Shown: in pieces, positions 36,448 through 49,100 of the stretch
Layout of the letters: every line of letters starts with the position of its first letter
Numbering within the stretch: the stretch's first letter is position 1
Origin: Malurus cyaneus samueli
Taxonomy: Eukaryota; Chordata; Aves; Passeriformes; Maluridae
Reading direction: 5' to 3'
Assembly (NCBI GenBank): GCA_009741485.1
Contig: CM019216.1
Coordinates: 50,545,792-50,609,791, forward strand
DNA: 64,000 nt
Position numbers and translations under genes: made by a program
The notes under the pieces: model-generated
The model's input: only the letters and a program-made list of their open reading frames with translations
Database searches by the model: none
Told to the model about the DNA's origin: nothing

Positions 36448-38114
36448 GCATGGAATGCTCCCCCATGTTTTTCTTCTGAAACTGCTCCCCTGCCTTATGT
36501 GGCTTCATCTGATGTGGCGCTGAACATCTCTTACTCATGCAAGTTTTGGCAACCACAGATCCTCCTACCCAGAATGTTCACTTAGATAACGGTGCATTCT
36601 GAGCTGCTGCACCAACAGTGATTTATGACTTGTCTTTCCATCCCTCAAGTGTAATCAGGATAAAACTTGAAATAATACCTCCCTGAGCAGTATGGCCCAA
36701 AGATCTTCCCCATCTTTTCCTCTCTGAATAATGGCATTGGATTATACTACCAGACAGCTCTTAGGGACCCTGGCAGAACTGGCAGTAATTGTAATTTGGC
36801 TTGGATTCAGATTACATGCTTTCACTACCAAAGTAGTAGCCTCCTTTCTGCCTCAGTTTACCTGCTCTTCAGCCTCCCCCGTGCATCTTCAGTGTAGAAC
36901 TGACTCTGAGAAGTTTGACTGGCTCTGTGGTCTCTCATGATTGACCATCCATTTCTTTAGAGGAATCTGCAGAAATATCACCTGAATTCAACCATTTGGT
37001 ATTTATAGGACTGGCACTTTCTCTGTGACGAGCATATCACTGTACTGCACAAGAATCTTCATCCAAACCTCACTGAAACTTTACCACTCCAATCCAAACA
37101 TCTCACCCAGGAAAGACTTTGACAAACCACTGAGAGAAAAATCACCTGTTCCTGCTGTTGGGCTGTCAAATGTTGCCCAAATGTTGTTGTTGCTTCTGAA
37201 AGTGCTCTTGATCCTATTTTTGGAAGGCTAAAAATGACACCAGCTTTATGCAGCAGTGTGGCCTGATACTGTAAGGACAGAATCAATACATATTACATTA
37301 TTTTCCAAGAAAACTGTTATAATGTGGCCAAGTGAACATTAGCCTTAGGAGTTAAGCACCTGCAGAACTGCAGCTCAGGGATAATATCTATTAGTAACAC
37401 TATTGTGGATGCATTACAAAGTAAATAATAGTAGATTGAGATGTTGTCCAGTGTTGCACATCTTGCTTGGCTAATGCTGCTAATTAGCAGATTTTCAAAT
37501 GAAGAAAAAAAGTAGTTACAAAGTCTCTCTCTGAAGGGAGAAATAAATGTTACACTGTATGAGATTACTGCAAACCATCTCTTTGGTTCAAAGGATGTTA
37601 CATAATCTTGCATTTAGGATTATAGTAGAGTGGATAAATAAAATAATAATAAAAGCCTGTTGGAAAGTGGCAGATCTAGAAGAGTTAAAAGCAGAAGAAC
37701 ATTATGTATTGAGGTTCCTAGATGTTTGACAAACTACATAAGAATTTCTCATTCTCCTATTTCTACTTGTAGCTACCTTGAATAGGAAAAAGCAGCCTTT
37801 GTTCACAAGAGTTTTTTTTCAATATTTCTTAATACCACAGACACTTTTTAATGAGGATAAGATGAAAAATAACTCTACCAGTTGATACTTTTCTTAGGAC
37901 AAATTCTAAGATAAAATGATTAGTAGCAACTCCTATAAAAATTGAACTGCAAAGTACTTTAAAGACTGCAAGTGCTCTGGATCTCCATTTTACATCTGAT
38001 CTGGAGAATCAAATACTCTCCAGGCTGAGTGAGACAGATGTATGTTGTCTGCCCATGACCTGTGCCTCATCAGTGCAGTCTGAACTGATTTCTCATTCTG
38101 TTAAATTTCTAATT

Positions 38115-38726
38115 ATCTTTGACTCTGTGTGGGTGTGAGTGGGTGAGTGATTGGGTCCAGGTCCAGCAGCTGGAGCAGGACTGTGGATCACAGGGCTGTG
38201 TGTCTGCATGTGAGCAGGGCAAGTGCTTTGGGAGGCATGGAGAGGATGTGGGTGTGTGTGCCCATGAGACAAACAGGGAGAGCAGTGAGCTGGGTGTGTG
38301 ATTCACCAGCTGAGCACAATGTGTGTGTGGTGCTCTGCGTGTGCTGCTGGCTCTAGGGGTGTTTGTTTAGGGGGTCCCAGGTCCCAGTAGCTGGGGAGAC
38401 TGAGATTCCAAGGCCATGCACCAGGAGGATTGTGCCTAACTAAGTCTAGCAACCTGAGGGATTCCCACTGCATGTGTACATTTGCAGTTCTCACGGGCAG
38501 AACTGCGCAGAGATGAGGCAGAGAGGGGAACAGGATGTGAGTGCTGTAGTTCCTCCTGTGTTCCTCCTGTGTTCTCTGTGTGGCTGGCAGTGTGTGTATC
38601 TGTGTTCTATAGGTACCGTGTATTCCTGTGCCTGCTGGGGACGTGCTGCTTGTCAGCCCTGGGGACATGGAGCCATGTCAGCCTTGCTCTGTTGTGCTGC
38701 TGGATCGGGTAACTGTGAACATGGGC
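38115..38726. repeat. G/T-rich, GC-elevated block of unknown family
   Basis: About 600 bp clearly richer in G+C than its surroundings, with many TGTGTG and GGGTG motifs and doubled words (TTCCTCCTGTG twice at about 38548-38570). It ends where the CR1 at 38727 begins. It may be a dispersed repeat, or an upstream part of that CR1 that I do not recognise. Open frames on both strands reflect composition. Confidence 0.4.
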
Positions 38727-39590
38727 TTTTGCAGCTGATGACACTTTTCACTGAGCTGCACCACTGCTGTGACCAACACAAAGCGAAGGCTGACCATAGG
38801 ATCCAATAGGATGAAGTTTAACCAGTCCAAGTGCCAAGTTCTGCATTTTGGCTGCAACAACCCCCTGCAACGCTATAGGCTGGGATCAGAGTGGCTGGAG
38901 AGTGCCCAGGCAGAAAGAGACTTGGGGGTACTGGTCGACAGCCGACTCAACATGAGTCAGCAGTGTGCCCAGGTGGCCAAAAAGGCCAATGGTATCCTGG
39001 CCTGTATCAGGAATAGTGTGGCCAGCAGGAGCAGGGAAGTCATCCTTCCCCTATACTCGGCACTGGTGAGGCCGCACCTTGAGTGCTGTGTCCAGTTCTG
39101 GGCCCCTCAGTTCAGGAGGGACGTGGAGACACTTGAGCGTGTCCAGAGGAGGGCAACAAGGCTGGTGAAGGGCTTGGAACACAAGCCCTATGAGGAACGG
39201 CTGAGGGAGCTGGGGTTGTTTAGCCTGGAGAAAAGGAGACTCAGAGGTGACCTTATCACTCTCTACAACTTCCTGAAAGGTGGGTGTAGTGAGGTGGGGG
39301 TTGGTCTCTTTTTCCGGGCAGCAACTGACAGAACGAGAGGACACAGTCTGAAGTTGCGCCAAGGAAAATACAGGTTAGATATTAGGAGAAACTTTTTTAC
39401 AGAAAGGGTGATAAAATATTGGAATGGGCTGCCTGGGGAGGTGGTGGAGTCACCATCCCTGGACGTGTTTAAAAAGAGATTGGATGTGGCGCTCGGTGCC
39501 ATGATTTAGTTTAGTTGAGGTGTTAGGACGGAGGTTGGACTCGATGATCTTGAAGGTCTCTTCCAACCTGGTAATTCTGTGATTCTGTGA
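38727..39590 (+). mobile_element. CR1 LINE, 5'-truncated, with open ORF2 C-terminus
   Basis: A non-LTR retrotransposon 3' portion ending in GTAATTCTGTGATTCTGTGA. The frame running to 39509 stays open for over 240 codons. It encodes the region after the RT palm: [60 protein letters not shown] and [17 protein letters not shown], all hallmarks of the CR1 ORF2 C-terminus. The catalytic FADD region and the endonuclease are missing upstream, so it cannot move alone. The lack of stops over 730 bp suggests a young copy. The exact left border is uncertain; similarity is clear from about 38800 and weak to about 38727. Confidence 0.9.
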
Positions 39591-40865
39591 TTTCGCTTAA
39601 CTCATGCTATGACTGCTGCCAACCAATATTCCAGAAACTTCAGCACTCAAAGCAGTCTGCTTCCCAAAAAAACGGGACCTAGAGAAAGCTTTAGGCACTC
39701 AAAGTTGTCTCCAGTAGGGTTACCTGTATATCATGTAGCCCTAGCACTAAACAAACTTCTCTGATTATATGGAAGCACATACATTAGTATGATAATAACT
39801 TACTTAAGAAATAAAATTACAACGTTTGAAAAGTATTGGTTCAGCTTCTCCCAGTCTAGATTTCACATAAACTCTAATCCTACTCAGGACTCAGACTTTT
39901 AAATATCATGCTGGCTTACATGCCTGGTTCCTGAATGCTAACTTACTACAGACATATTTAAAATCAACCTTAAAAAACTTATAGATGAAAAAAGTTTCTC
40001 CAATATGAGATGCTCCGTATCTCTAGTATGAAATGCTTTTATTGTGAGACACAGATGTATCTGTACTTATGCACACTTTAATGAAACTTGGTCTGGGGAG
40101 CTACAGAGGTCTTACATATATCTATATCCTACATACAGTAGAGGCTTATGAAATTAATTGATGATATCCAAATTTGGATTGACCTCCTAGTATTCTAAAA
40201 ATTTAAAACTCCCAGCATTCTAAATCTGCCCAGCCTATTCCTTATTTATTCAGATTGTCCTTTATTGAATGAAAACCACGGCCTGACAGTGCACAATGAC
40301 TCATTCAGGAACGAGATTACCTGGATCTAGACCATCTTCAATCTGAGGGTGATGGGACTACCAGGCTCCAGAACAGCCTGATGTGAGACTCTTTCAGGAC
40401 ATGTCATCCCTAGCTTCAGCAGAAAGAGTAGACTCCTCTTTTAAAGAGTGGAACACAATTTTATGGAGACAAAGAACAAACAAGAGGCAACCTAACTGCA
40501 GGCTGCAAACAACAAAATTGGCCCTGAAAGAAATACATATTATACAGTGCTATAATGAATCAATTTTCTTTATTCTTCAAGGATTATTTTGATACATTAT
40601 AGGGGTAATAAGTGTATAGGATGAGGATTTTCAGGACATATTTCTACGATTTAAACAGCACATTAAGATTGCACTGGTGTTATATAATCATTCACTTATA
40701 TGGAAAAGATTCTAAATGTTAGATGACAAGGGTTATGTCATGGTTGTTCTTAAGGAATGCTCACTACTGTTAACAAGAATTGATTTAATTGTGGATGATC
40801 TATTTTTTTTTTCTAGAAATAATCATTTTACTCGGCATTTTCCCACACTAAGACACACAGCAGAC

Positions 40866-40890
40866 AAAAAAAAAAAAAAAAAAAAAAAAA
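40866..40890. repeat. Poly-A run (25 nt)
   Basis: Twenty-five consecutive A, then GG and a further A run. No retrocopy is recognisable to its left, so I call only the homopolymer. Confidence 0.9.
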
Positions 40891-43624
40891 GGAAAAAAAT
40901 TCAAGTCCACTGAATTTTTTATTTTCTTAGATGAAATCGAAGCAGTCTTTCTTCCTTAAGAGTGCTTGCAAACAGGGACTGATATGCTTGTTTGAGCAGG
41001 TGATTTCTAGATAAAACAGTTTGGCAAACATATGGAATAAGCCTTGTGCTACAGCAGAACCCAGTTCACCTAAAGAAAATGGCAAGTGCATTGATTTTAG
41101 TTGAGAAGGAACAAACCCAGAATAGCTTGTAAAATGGTGATGTTTTAACCATTAGAGAGAACACCAAGATTGGAAACAGACACTTACATGTACAGTGGCC
41201 TTAGACTTCAAAATTATGATGTTTTCATGTCTGAAGAACAATCCTACAAGAAAAAGGTATTTAATGATTAACTACATTGCCCAATATCAAATTGTTAGCA
41301 TTTTACAATAGTTGCATCTGGCTATTTCAACACAAATTTAAAAAAAAATTGGAATGCATTTTATACATTTCTAGCCTGTTATTTTATTGAAACCATTCTT
41401 TAAAAAGAGATTTTTCTGTCCTCAAGGAAGAGGAGTTTGATCTCTTTATGAACTGAAGTATTATCAGAAATGGTACAGATTCACTAGGTGGCAGCATAGC
41501 TAGCAATTTTCTGAAAAATCTACCTCATATTTCATGTATGTTTTAGGTACTTTTTTGGTCAAGCTGGATATAAAAACAGATCGAAAATAGCCTATTAGGA
41601 AGAAAATAAAATAAACTTATTTTAATAAATCATTCTTTCAGAACATGTGTTAATTTGAGGCTACGCTCTGTATCTGTGATAAATGACATGCATATATTAT
41701 GGTGTGGTAAAAATCTAGAATAAAACAAGAAAAAACCAATTCCTAAAAGAAAGGTTCAGCCACAGCTTTTAGTCAAGTCTGTAGCAGGCTAACTATGCCT
41801 TGCAGCTTCAGAATGCTTCAAAGAAGAAAAGAAGGTAATACACAGCTGTTAAAAGGCATTGAAAGTAATTTGAGCTGATCCTAAGCAAGACAGAATCTTA
41901 GTAAAACATGTAGAAATATAACCATAGTATAAGCACTGCCTGTGTTCTCCAGAGCCAACAGGTATAGGTCAAACAGTGTGGTGCGAAATGGAAGACCAAA
42001 GTGAGAAGAGAAAGGAGCTTACCTGTATGCCTGGCAACTTCCCCACCTATACAGGTGATGTGGACTTGTAGCCAAAGTCACCTGGTTTTATATGACACTG
42101 AAAATGGATATTACCAGGCTGCAAGATTCATTCTGATTTCATGGTTATGTTGTAAATGGCAGCTCTTTCCCCTTCTCTTTAGAGGAAAAAAATAGCTCAA
42201 AACGTTCTCAGCAGGGATAATAGGGATGAAAATACATTTTTAATTGGACTGACATAATTCAGTCTTCTCAAAGTCAAAGATTCAGATGAACCAATTGACC
42301 CTTCTCATCTCCGTATGCAGCTTACAATCAACATTCATAAAATCAGAATGGATGATGATGATTTACTAAAATATTCTGTAAGGGAGCCCTTTCCTGATGC
42401 AGATCAACATAATTATCCAGTAATCTCTGTTCTGCTCTCAGCCACTTAAGCTCAATGCGTGACTGTGCTGCTGCTGCTGCGAGCCCATGGGCAAGCCAGC
42501 CATGCAGTACTTAGCCAGGCAACCCTTTTTTTGTCTAATTTCCCCTCCTTAATGACTGTGAGATCAGTTACTTTATATCCCAGACTAATTCCTGCCCTGC
42601 TAAGTTGAGCATCTTTTCTTACTTCTTCTCCAAAGTAACTCTGCAGTGTTGTTTGGGGCTGTTTCTTGTGCCTTTGACAATTTCCTTTCTCCTAGGGAAG
42701 GGACAAGGCTGGTGGATGACAGACAGTGACACAATCCTGAGCTAAATCCCAGTTCTGGTATTTAATGACAAGGATTGGCTGCCATTCACAAACTGCTTGA
42801 GCTGTGCGCTTGTGGTTTCGGATCCCAGCATCATCCCCTGATGAATTTGCGGTTGTGTTCAGTCTGGAATGAAGCAGGCTTTTAGACTGGCAAGCAGAAG
42901 ACCCTTATCTCTGAAATTACATATAATATGCTGAAGATTGCTGATTATGATAAAATGGGAAGATATTTTCATTTTTATGGTGCTTGTATATATTTCAGAG
43001 AATAGGAATAACAGAAAATAAAGTGTATTTAGCAAAACTCTGGCAACTTTAATTCAAATTAAGCATAACACAGCCAACTAACTAGAATCATTATTTCTGA
43101 AGACCAGTAGAACAAAGAGAAAATGTAACACCCAACTGCATGTATTTATATTTAGAAACTACATGTTGCTGTGTAAAATGCAAACCTCTGTTTATTTGTT
43201 CAAATCCATTTTCTCAAGGAACATTGATAACATCACCAACCCTTCTTTTCCTGAGTATGGGTTAGAGGATCAGCTGTCAAAATTTCAAGCCTTTATGATA
43301 TTCTCACTGAGGAGCTTGGAAATCTTCCTGCTGCTGCTACACTAGCATGAGGTTTCTCCAGCTTCTTTGAGTTTCTTTTCAGTCATCAGGACTTAGACAG
43401 CCTTGCCTTCTGCATCTCACAAACCTTTGGCTTTGGAAAAGGAAGAGGCAAGGAAACATTTTTCTATCAGCTGTTGACAAAGACGATAAACCCCACAATG
43501 CAAAAGGTTTTGCAAAAGGAACAGCTCTAAAGCTGGATAAACAATTTGGGTTAAGTGACATTAAACATATTCACACCTGCTTTCAGATTCTGAATCTGCA
43601 GTTCTGAAAAATGTCACGTATTTG

Positions 43625-43647
43625 AAAAAAAAAAAAAAAAAAAAAAA
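43625..43647. repeat. Poly-A run (23 nt)
   Basis: Twenty-three consecutive A, with no recognisable retrocopy attached. Confidence 0.9.
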
Positions 43648-44969
43648 GAAAAAAGCAGATATTTTTCTTTTAGTAAATATTTGCTTGGAAATGAAAAACT
43701 TATTTTTGTGCTCTTAACTTTCATGTTGCTTTTACCCATTTATTGCCCTATTATTTGAAATATACATTGGAAATATACATTTGGAAGTCAGGAACAGTCT
43801 GCTCCCAAGTATTGAAAGCTGGAAAATGTATTATTCTGGTTTATTGTTAAATACGTGAAACCTGGAGTTTCACTGGAAAGCAGTCAAACTCTAAATGTGA
43901 ATGACAGACAAGTTCATGTTTAAATTAATAGATGATTTAGAGACCAGTGGAAAACAAGCCACTAAGCAAGAGGATGTGATATGAGACTTGATTTTATAAG
44001 ATAATCAGTTATAGGTAAGGTATTACAGGCTTGATTTGAATCAATCTGTGATTTAGAAGTCCTGAAGATTAGGAAAAACATTCACGAGTAAGGAATTCAG
44101 ACATTCACATGAGGAAATTATCAGGTGTATTTTTAGAAAACAATGAACAGGGTAGAAAATCAATGAGGCATTTAACAGTATAAACACATGTTAATATTTG
44201 ACATGTACTTCAAACACAGCATTGTGATCCTGGCAACATGTCCCAATTCCAGTAATATTTCTGAAGTCAAGGGAATTCTCTGCATAAATAAAGGTACTTG
44301 ATCATGTGTAAGGTTGTCTATTGTGATATGCAAAACCACTGGGATTGCATGCAGTTTATCAGTTTTTGACAGGTATATTTAAGGGAAAGTAGAACTTTCC
44401 TGCAGAAATTTTGTTCTGCAAAATTATCAGTGGTGTAGAAGGTGCTGAACAGTATTTCAGTAAACCTCTCTGCCACACAGTGAAAATGTCTATGGGTTTT
44501 GAAGGTCTATGGGTTTTGAAGGACCCTGAGAAAACAATCAGGGCAGAGATAATACAAGAAGAATATGATATTTAAGTTGAGAGCCCAGTGAAGAGACAAA
44601 TGGGTGAATCAGTAAGGTGCCTGCATCTTCATTATATATTGATAAAGTTCACTTAGGGAACTTGGTGAATCCATACTGAGTAGTGTCAATTAACTTCAAT
44701 TGATATAAAAACATGTGTAGGCCAGACTGTTCGAGACCAGATCAAGATTAAGTTCAATTTACCTTCACAGTTTTTTTGTAGGTATTGCAAAGGAGACAGA
44801 GAGACAGACACCCTGGTTTGCTAAGTCAAGATGAAAGATGTTAGCTAATATTTAAGACAAGAAAAGCATCAGATTAATTATGTAATGTGAACAAAATTCA
44901 GTACTGTCCTCCTTCACCTGATAAATCCTCCTTGAATGAGTAAACTTAAGTTTTCTAAAAGTCATAGCT

Positions 44970-45170
44970 ATAGAGTCACAGAACAGTTGGGGTTTGAAGT
45001 GACCTCCAGAGATCATCTGCTCCTTACTCAAGCAGGGCTGCCTCGAGCCATTTGCCCAAAGCAATGGCTTTTGAGCCTCTCCAAGGCAGGAGACTCCAAA
45101 AACTCCCTGAGCAGCCTGTGCATGTTGTCACACTCCAGTGAAGTCAGAATGTCCTGCCTTTACAAGAGGA
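44970..45170 (-). repeat. CR1 LINE 3' fragment
   Basis: TAGAGTCACAGAACAGTTGG, then GTGACCTCCAGAGATCATCT, then the AAGCAGGGCTGCCT-like and CTCCAAGGCAGGAGACTCCA segments follow a reversed CR1 3' untranslated region in order. The copy is moderately diverged, and the open frame over it on the plus strand is fortuitous. Confidence 0.85.
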
Positions 45171-45870
45171 CTAAACTGAGTGCTATAGAAGACCAAATGA
45201 ATCCAAATGAATTTTCTATGTGAATACGACGTAAAATGGCAAATGAACTCTAAATTTATTTCTTACCTTGCCTCACAACAGCCTTTCTATGCTATTTGAA
45301 ATGAGCCCAGTGCTTTAAAAGTCTTTCAGAATGTCCTTCACTGCAAGGCTTTCTTATTTCCTGAATTCACATATCTGTAGACTTCATAGGCATCATCACA
45401 AGACTAAAGGTGGGTATTTTGTCAGTGTTTCTAACATCCCCTTCTGACTCATGATGGTCTGAAAAAGTCATCTGTAAAGAATAGTTTTATCCTTTTCTCT
45501 AAATGTTTTATTAGAAACGTGCTGTAAGAGCAGGGTTGAATTGGAATGGCACAGGTGTTAGAGAATAAGGCTGTGGGTTGTGGCACATCAAACTTCTGTT
45601 GCCAGTGACATTAGGCTGTACGGACTGCTGAGCTACTCTTCTGTGGAGTTTGTGCTCCCAGGAATCCCTTTTTAGTACTGCAAAGCCATTCCTTATCTAA
45701 AATTTGCACTGAGAATGTCATGGGATGCTCATTGCCCTTACATAAATGAGTTCCTATATTTACCTGGTAATTTTTTACCCCAATACACTTTCAAAACACT
45801 TCATAAAACTGGGATATTTCCTATGCTGGCCGACTTCTAACAAGCTTTGTTGTTCTCTGTCATGCAACAG

Positions 45871-46003
45871 ATGGGTTCTCTGTACAACCGAGGGCAAGTA
45901 TCACTCAGCTGCAGCTGGTGCCATTGCAATTGTAACATTTTTATGTTTCATACTTGCATTTCTGAGCATTGCCTTTTCATTTATTTTTGCTCCAGAAAGC
46001 TAA
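45871..46003 (+). other. Possible terminal coding exon with a membrane segment (unassigned)
   Basis: A good acceptor (pyrimidine-rich tract, then CATGCAACAG) precedes 45871, and an open frame runs from it to a TAA at 46001-46003. The frame encodes a short polar start, then AAAGAIAIVTFLCFILAFLS and more hydrophobic residues, ending APES: a plausible transmembrane helix with a four-residue tail. An AATAAA follows at 46181-46186. I know no matching family, and T-rich chance sequence often gives hydrophobic frames. No upstream partner exon was identified. Confidence 0.2.
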
Positions 46004-46186
46004 TTTACAACCCAAACCCCTCTAATTAATAATATGTGTGAAGAACTTATGCTTGGACTAACAAACTCCCACACTTTGGTAACGAAAGTTCACTACTCCA
46101 TGTGGTCCTGAGCCAGCATTCTTGAACACTTTCTCTTCATGAGTCTGCATTTGCTAAGGCAGGGAAACAAAGGCTCTGACAATAAA

Positions 46187-49100
46187 CATGAAAGCATGGT
46201 CGTGAAATCATACTGTGTCATGTTCTTCCATCCATGACAGTCCCTGACTCCAGAGGGAAAAACACTGTCACAGGAAACAACATGAATCCTGCCTGGTCAG
46301 CATGCCCAGCATTAATCTCAGCTTGTCAAGTGCTTTTAAAGGCATCAACATCACAGATAAATCACAGGATTCTAGTTGAATTAAACTGGTTAGCAGCAAA
46401 GTTCAAATAAAATATATTTTAAAATGTATTTCCCCCCCAAAGATAAGGATTTAAGATTCCCTCTATGGGAATAATAAGAATCTTCAGATCCCATGGTAAA
46501 TAAACAGTAGAGTTGAAACATAGCTGATGACTAAATGAAAAATGGAAACTCTTATGTTTCAGTCGGTAGTGTAGCTACATGCTTTGTAATAGCTCTGGTG
46601 AGAACAGGAATGCTGTGACAATTGGAAACTGTAGAGGGAATTTTACTTTTTTTTAAAAAAGGTAAACATTCACACTGGAGTGTAATTGGGAGACCAAGGT
46701 TAACATTATTACCCTGTCATCTACATGATGGTTTTCATTTAACAGATTAAATGGAAGTTGGTAATAGGCAGTACCTTCCTCTGCCATCCAGGGCACTAAA
46801 TTCACATTAAAGTCAATGACAATTTGAGAGCAGATGGGTACATAACAAACTGTCTGCTTATGTATAAATAACTGTAACAGAACTGCTCTCCTGAGGAAGA
46901 CGTTATCCAGCTTTGGTCAAGCTGTGAAGAAAAGAGATATTTTCAGAAGAGACTGTAAAATAAACAAACCAGACTCTGACAAAGTTCCATGTACTTCATT
47001 TCAGCACAAAGAATAAATTGATATTTTGGAAAACTTCATTAACAAAGGCTTCAGCCAGCCTGTTATGTGCTCATCAGCAGATGTGCTGAAACAATTACAA
47101 TATGCTCAGGTAGTCAAAGAGCATTTTGCTCCAGAGTATCTCCTCTAATTTAAATACATTTGGAAAATTGCTTAAATTATCTTAAAAAGAAAGTACTTCT
47201 ATTACCAGGTTAATATGTTTTGACATGATCCCTTTCCATCTTCTACACTTCTGTGAAGGTATCACTATTTCTCTGAAGAGAGTAGTGCTTTACTTAGGAT
47301 TTTGATATCATAAATCCTGGGAGATGTATGGAAATAATGAATAACAGGCTTCCCTTTATCAAGCTTCTATGTTAATTACCATTTAAGCAAATCTAATTTT
47401 CACAAATAACTACTCAGTTATAAGCCATTCACAAATGAGATTTGAGACAATATTGTGGTAAAACAGGCTGAATGGTAGATTGATATGATTGTCATAGAAT
47501 TATTAATAATGGAAATTTAGCACATTAATGAATGGCTCCATTGTTATTTTTCTTGCTCACTTAAGCATTTTATGTCAATAATTTACTGGAAATAGGCAAC
47601 AGATTACATGTTCATATCTAAATCATCCCTTACAGGCATTTAGAATTCTTTTAGCAGAACAGGGAACATTAAAAACATAAATAAAAGCCAGAGGCTTTCC
47701 CTCTCCCCTAATTTTCCCTTTTGCATTTTAGCGTAGAAGTTACCTCCACATTTTCTTCTAAGACAATATCATGATGTAAACTACGCTGAGGATCTGCTGT
47801 ATTTTGGGTTACTTGTTCATAAATAAAAGTGTTGTTTACAAGCTTCTAACTCATGTCTACATAAATGATAAACAGCAGAATGCCCTGCTAAACTGGGCTA
47901 AAAAATTCAATTATTTTTTTCCAGTTGTTTTCTGTAGCTGGGACATACCTTTCCGTTTGATTGCTTTAGCATAGAGTCCTCTAAAAGTAATGTATCTTCT
48001 AATATGTCTTGCTTGATTCGTGTGGGAAAACTTAAATCTCTAAGCAATGCAATATTTCTGAGGAAGGAGGGAAATGTGAATATTTTCAAACATTAATTAC
48101 AATATTTCTTGTATATTTGTATGTATATATTAAAAATCCACTATTTTTAAGTACAAGTTTCATGCCAGAAAAAAACAACCAAAATATTTTCTAAGGAGAT
48201 AGGAAAAAATGTAAATGATTGCAACATATCTTTACTCATGTCTTGATGGGGCATATGACTACAGAAATAGCTCTGATGCAGACCCAAATCAAAAAGGCAT
48301 GGAGTCACTCTGTCTTCTTTCCTTCAGGGCTTAGAATGTTTCTCCACTGTTTCAGAACACCTCCTGAGGAGCACAAGCAGAGAAGCTGAAGACCTAACTG
48401 CTGGGCTGAACTGTACTCTGAAAATCACAAAATAGCAAGTTTAATCCAATACTTGTATCTTAGAAAAACTCTAATAAGAATTAAGACTCAAATCTTATTA
48501 TTTTTATAGCACAAAGACCCCAAAGTCATCGCTGAGTCAGTTTAGCAGGACACTCAGAACACTGTCCAAACCCATGGGGTTTTCAGTTACTTAAACATGT
48601 TTATTTGTGTTTAAAGTTTAGTATGTCTTGAAATGTTTATTTTATGGTTTCAGAATACCCTGCATCTCAAGGAGGCTCAAATAACACTTCATTAAGAAAA
48701 ATATTTTGGGTACTGAATTTCAAGGGACGGATGTCAACAAAAGTTGGATATTTCCCTTAATTCTACAGTATTTATTCTTAGTTTTACTCTATTCCCTCAG
48801 TTTTGGTCAGAGAACATTGCTCTCTGAGTCCACACTCTAGCTTCTAACACCACTGAAATGTAAAAACCAAAACCAGAGCAATCATTCTCCAAAAATCTAC
48901 CTCAGGATTTGAGCAGTAAACTGTCAGTCCCTCCTTAAATCTTCATTAGAATTTAAAAAAAGAGTGGCTAAAACCAGATGCTGAGAGGACTGGTGAGAAA
49001 AAAATTTACAGGGACTAAACTGTTACACAAGGTAAAGTCCTTGAAATACCAGGGAACATAGAATATAGATTTGTGTTTTGTTGGATTGGGCATAAACACC

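Larger units (their letters stand above)
34061..38114. other. Non-coding stretch between CR1 fragments and the G/T-rich block
   Basis: Apart from the CR1 fragment at 35041-35148 and the heat-shock-element-like cluster at 36422-36447, I see only AT-rich sequence. There is a short GGGT-type run near 35720-35740. No gene is recognised. Confidence 0.5.
39591..44969. other. AT-rich non-coding stretch
   Basis: About 5.4 kb with two long A runs (40866-40890 and 43625-43647) and a doubled word, GTCTATGGGTTTTGAAG, near 44487-44523. No gene or transposon recognised. Confidence 0.5.
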
